DNA from: Eubacteriales bacterium
GTDB lineage: Bacteria > Bacillota > Clostridia > Lachnospirales > Lachnospiraceae
NCBI GenBank assembly: GCA_030533405.1
Contig: JAUNJF010000004.1
Span: 97,103-161,102 of the forward strand
Length of the DNA stretch: 64,000 nt
Direction of reading: 5' to 3'
A model generated the notes under the pieces. It worked only from the letters and a program-made list of their open reading frames with translations. It had not been told where the DNA came from and ran no database searches. Positions 63,996 through 64,000 of this stretch are shown here, piece by piece; within the stretch, counting starts at the first letter, position 1, and each line of letters starts with the position of its first letter. Both the position numbers and the translations under genes were made by a program.

Positions 63996-64000
63996 TAAAA

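Noticed and set aside
1-64000. tRNA or rRNA genes
   Set aside because: I looked for T-arm GTTCRA patterns with CCA ends and cloverleaf pairs in the gaps and saw none that I could support.

Overview
The window reads as a chromosomal segment of an AT-rich, anaerobic, Gram-positive Clostridia, most likely a gut-type Lachnospiraceae. The pointers are the oxygen-sensitive ribonucleotide reductase (NrdD/NrdG), GatCAB, the carboxyspermidine route to polyamines, abundant GGDEF proteins, and a type IV pilus locus with no outer-membrane secretin. I cannot name the species. The last 2.9 kb look like the left end of an integrated mobile element.

Region 1 (1-7977) is a polyamine operon: an arginine decarboxylase cut by the window edge, a SpeE-like aminopropyltransferase, carboxy(nor)spermidine dehydrogenase, carboxy(nor)spermidine decarboxylase, a lipoprotein esterase, agmatine deiminase and N-carbamoylputrescine amidase. 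Together they convert arginine to agmatine, putrescine and spermidine. No SAM decarboxylase is present beside SpeE. A 210-bp palindromic element with terminal inverted repeats and a 10-bp flanking duplication sits between aguA and aguB; a shorter relative lies at about 17.5 kb. Region 2 (8.0-33 kb) is mostly housekeeping and signalling: a cytidylate-kinase-like protein, GatCAB, a REC-only regulator plus a giant double-sensor hybrid kinase, an aminopeptidase P, AraC/GH5, TrkA/TrkH, a membrane GGDEF protein, amidase, polysaccharide deacetylase and dUTPase, then on the minus strand nrdD-nrdG-CarD-like with candidate NrdR boxes, and a trigger-factor-like lipoprotein.

Region 3 (33.0-58.8 kb) is the most striking part. 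A near-consensus promoter precedes an 11.6-kb gene for a 3,866-residue protein with a class III prepilin leader, about thirty GLUG-type repeats interrupted by three CBM2-like modules, and a beta-rich C-terminal half. It is followed by three minor pilins, prepilin peptidase, PilC, a PilM-PilN fusion, PilO, PilB with an N-terminal MshEN-like (c-di-GMP-binding) motif pair, PilT, and a separately promoted major pilin. Right after come two tandem paralogous cytosolic diguanylate cyclases whose sensor is a LacI/periplasmic-binding-like domain. My working model, which is inference, is a ligand-responsive, c-di-GMP-gated pilus carrying a giant modular adhesin for plant polysaccharide. PilB and PilT are separated by one in-frame UGA and a 134-codon coding-like stretch in the same frame.

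Region 4 (58.8-64.0 kb) holds greA and lysS, then a 395-bp repeat-rich gap, and then a small DUF3970-like protein, ParA, ParB and a winged-helix protein typical of conjugative or integrative elements of Firmicutes.
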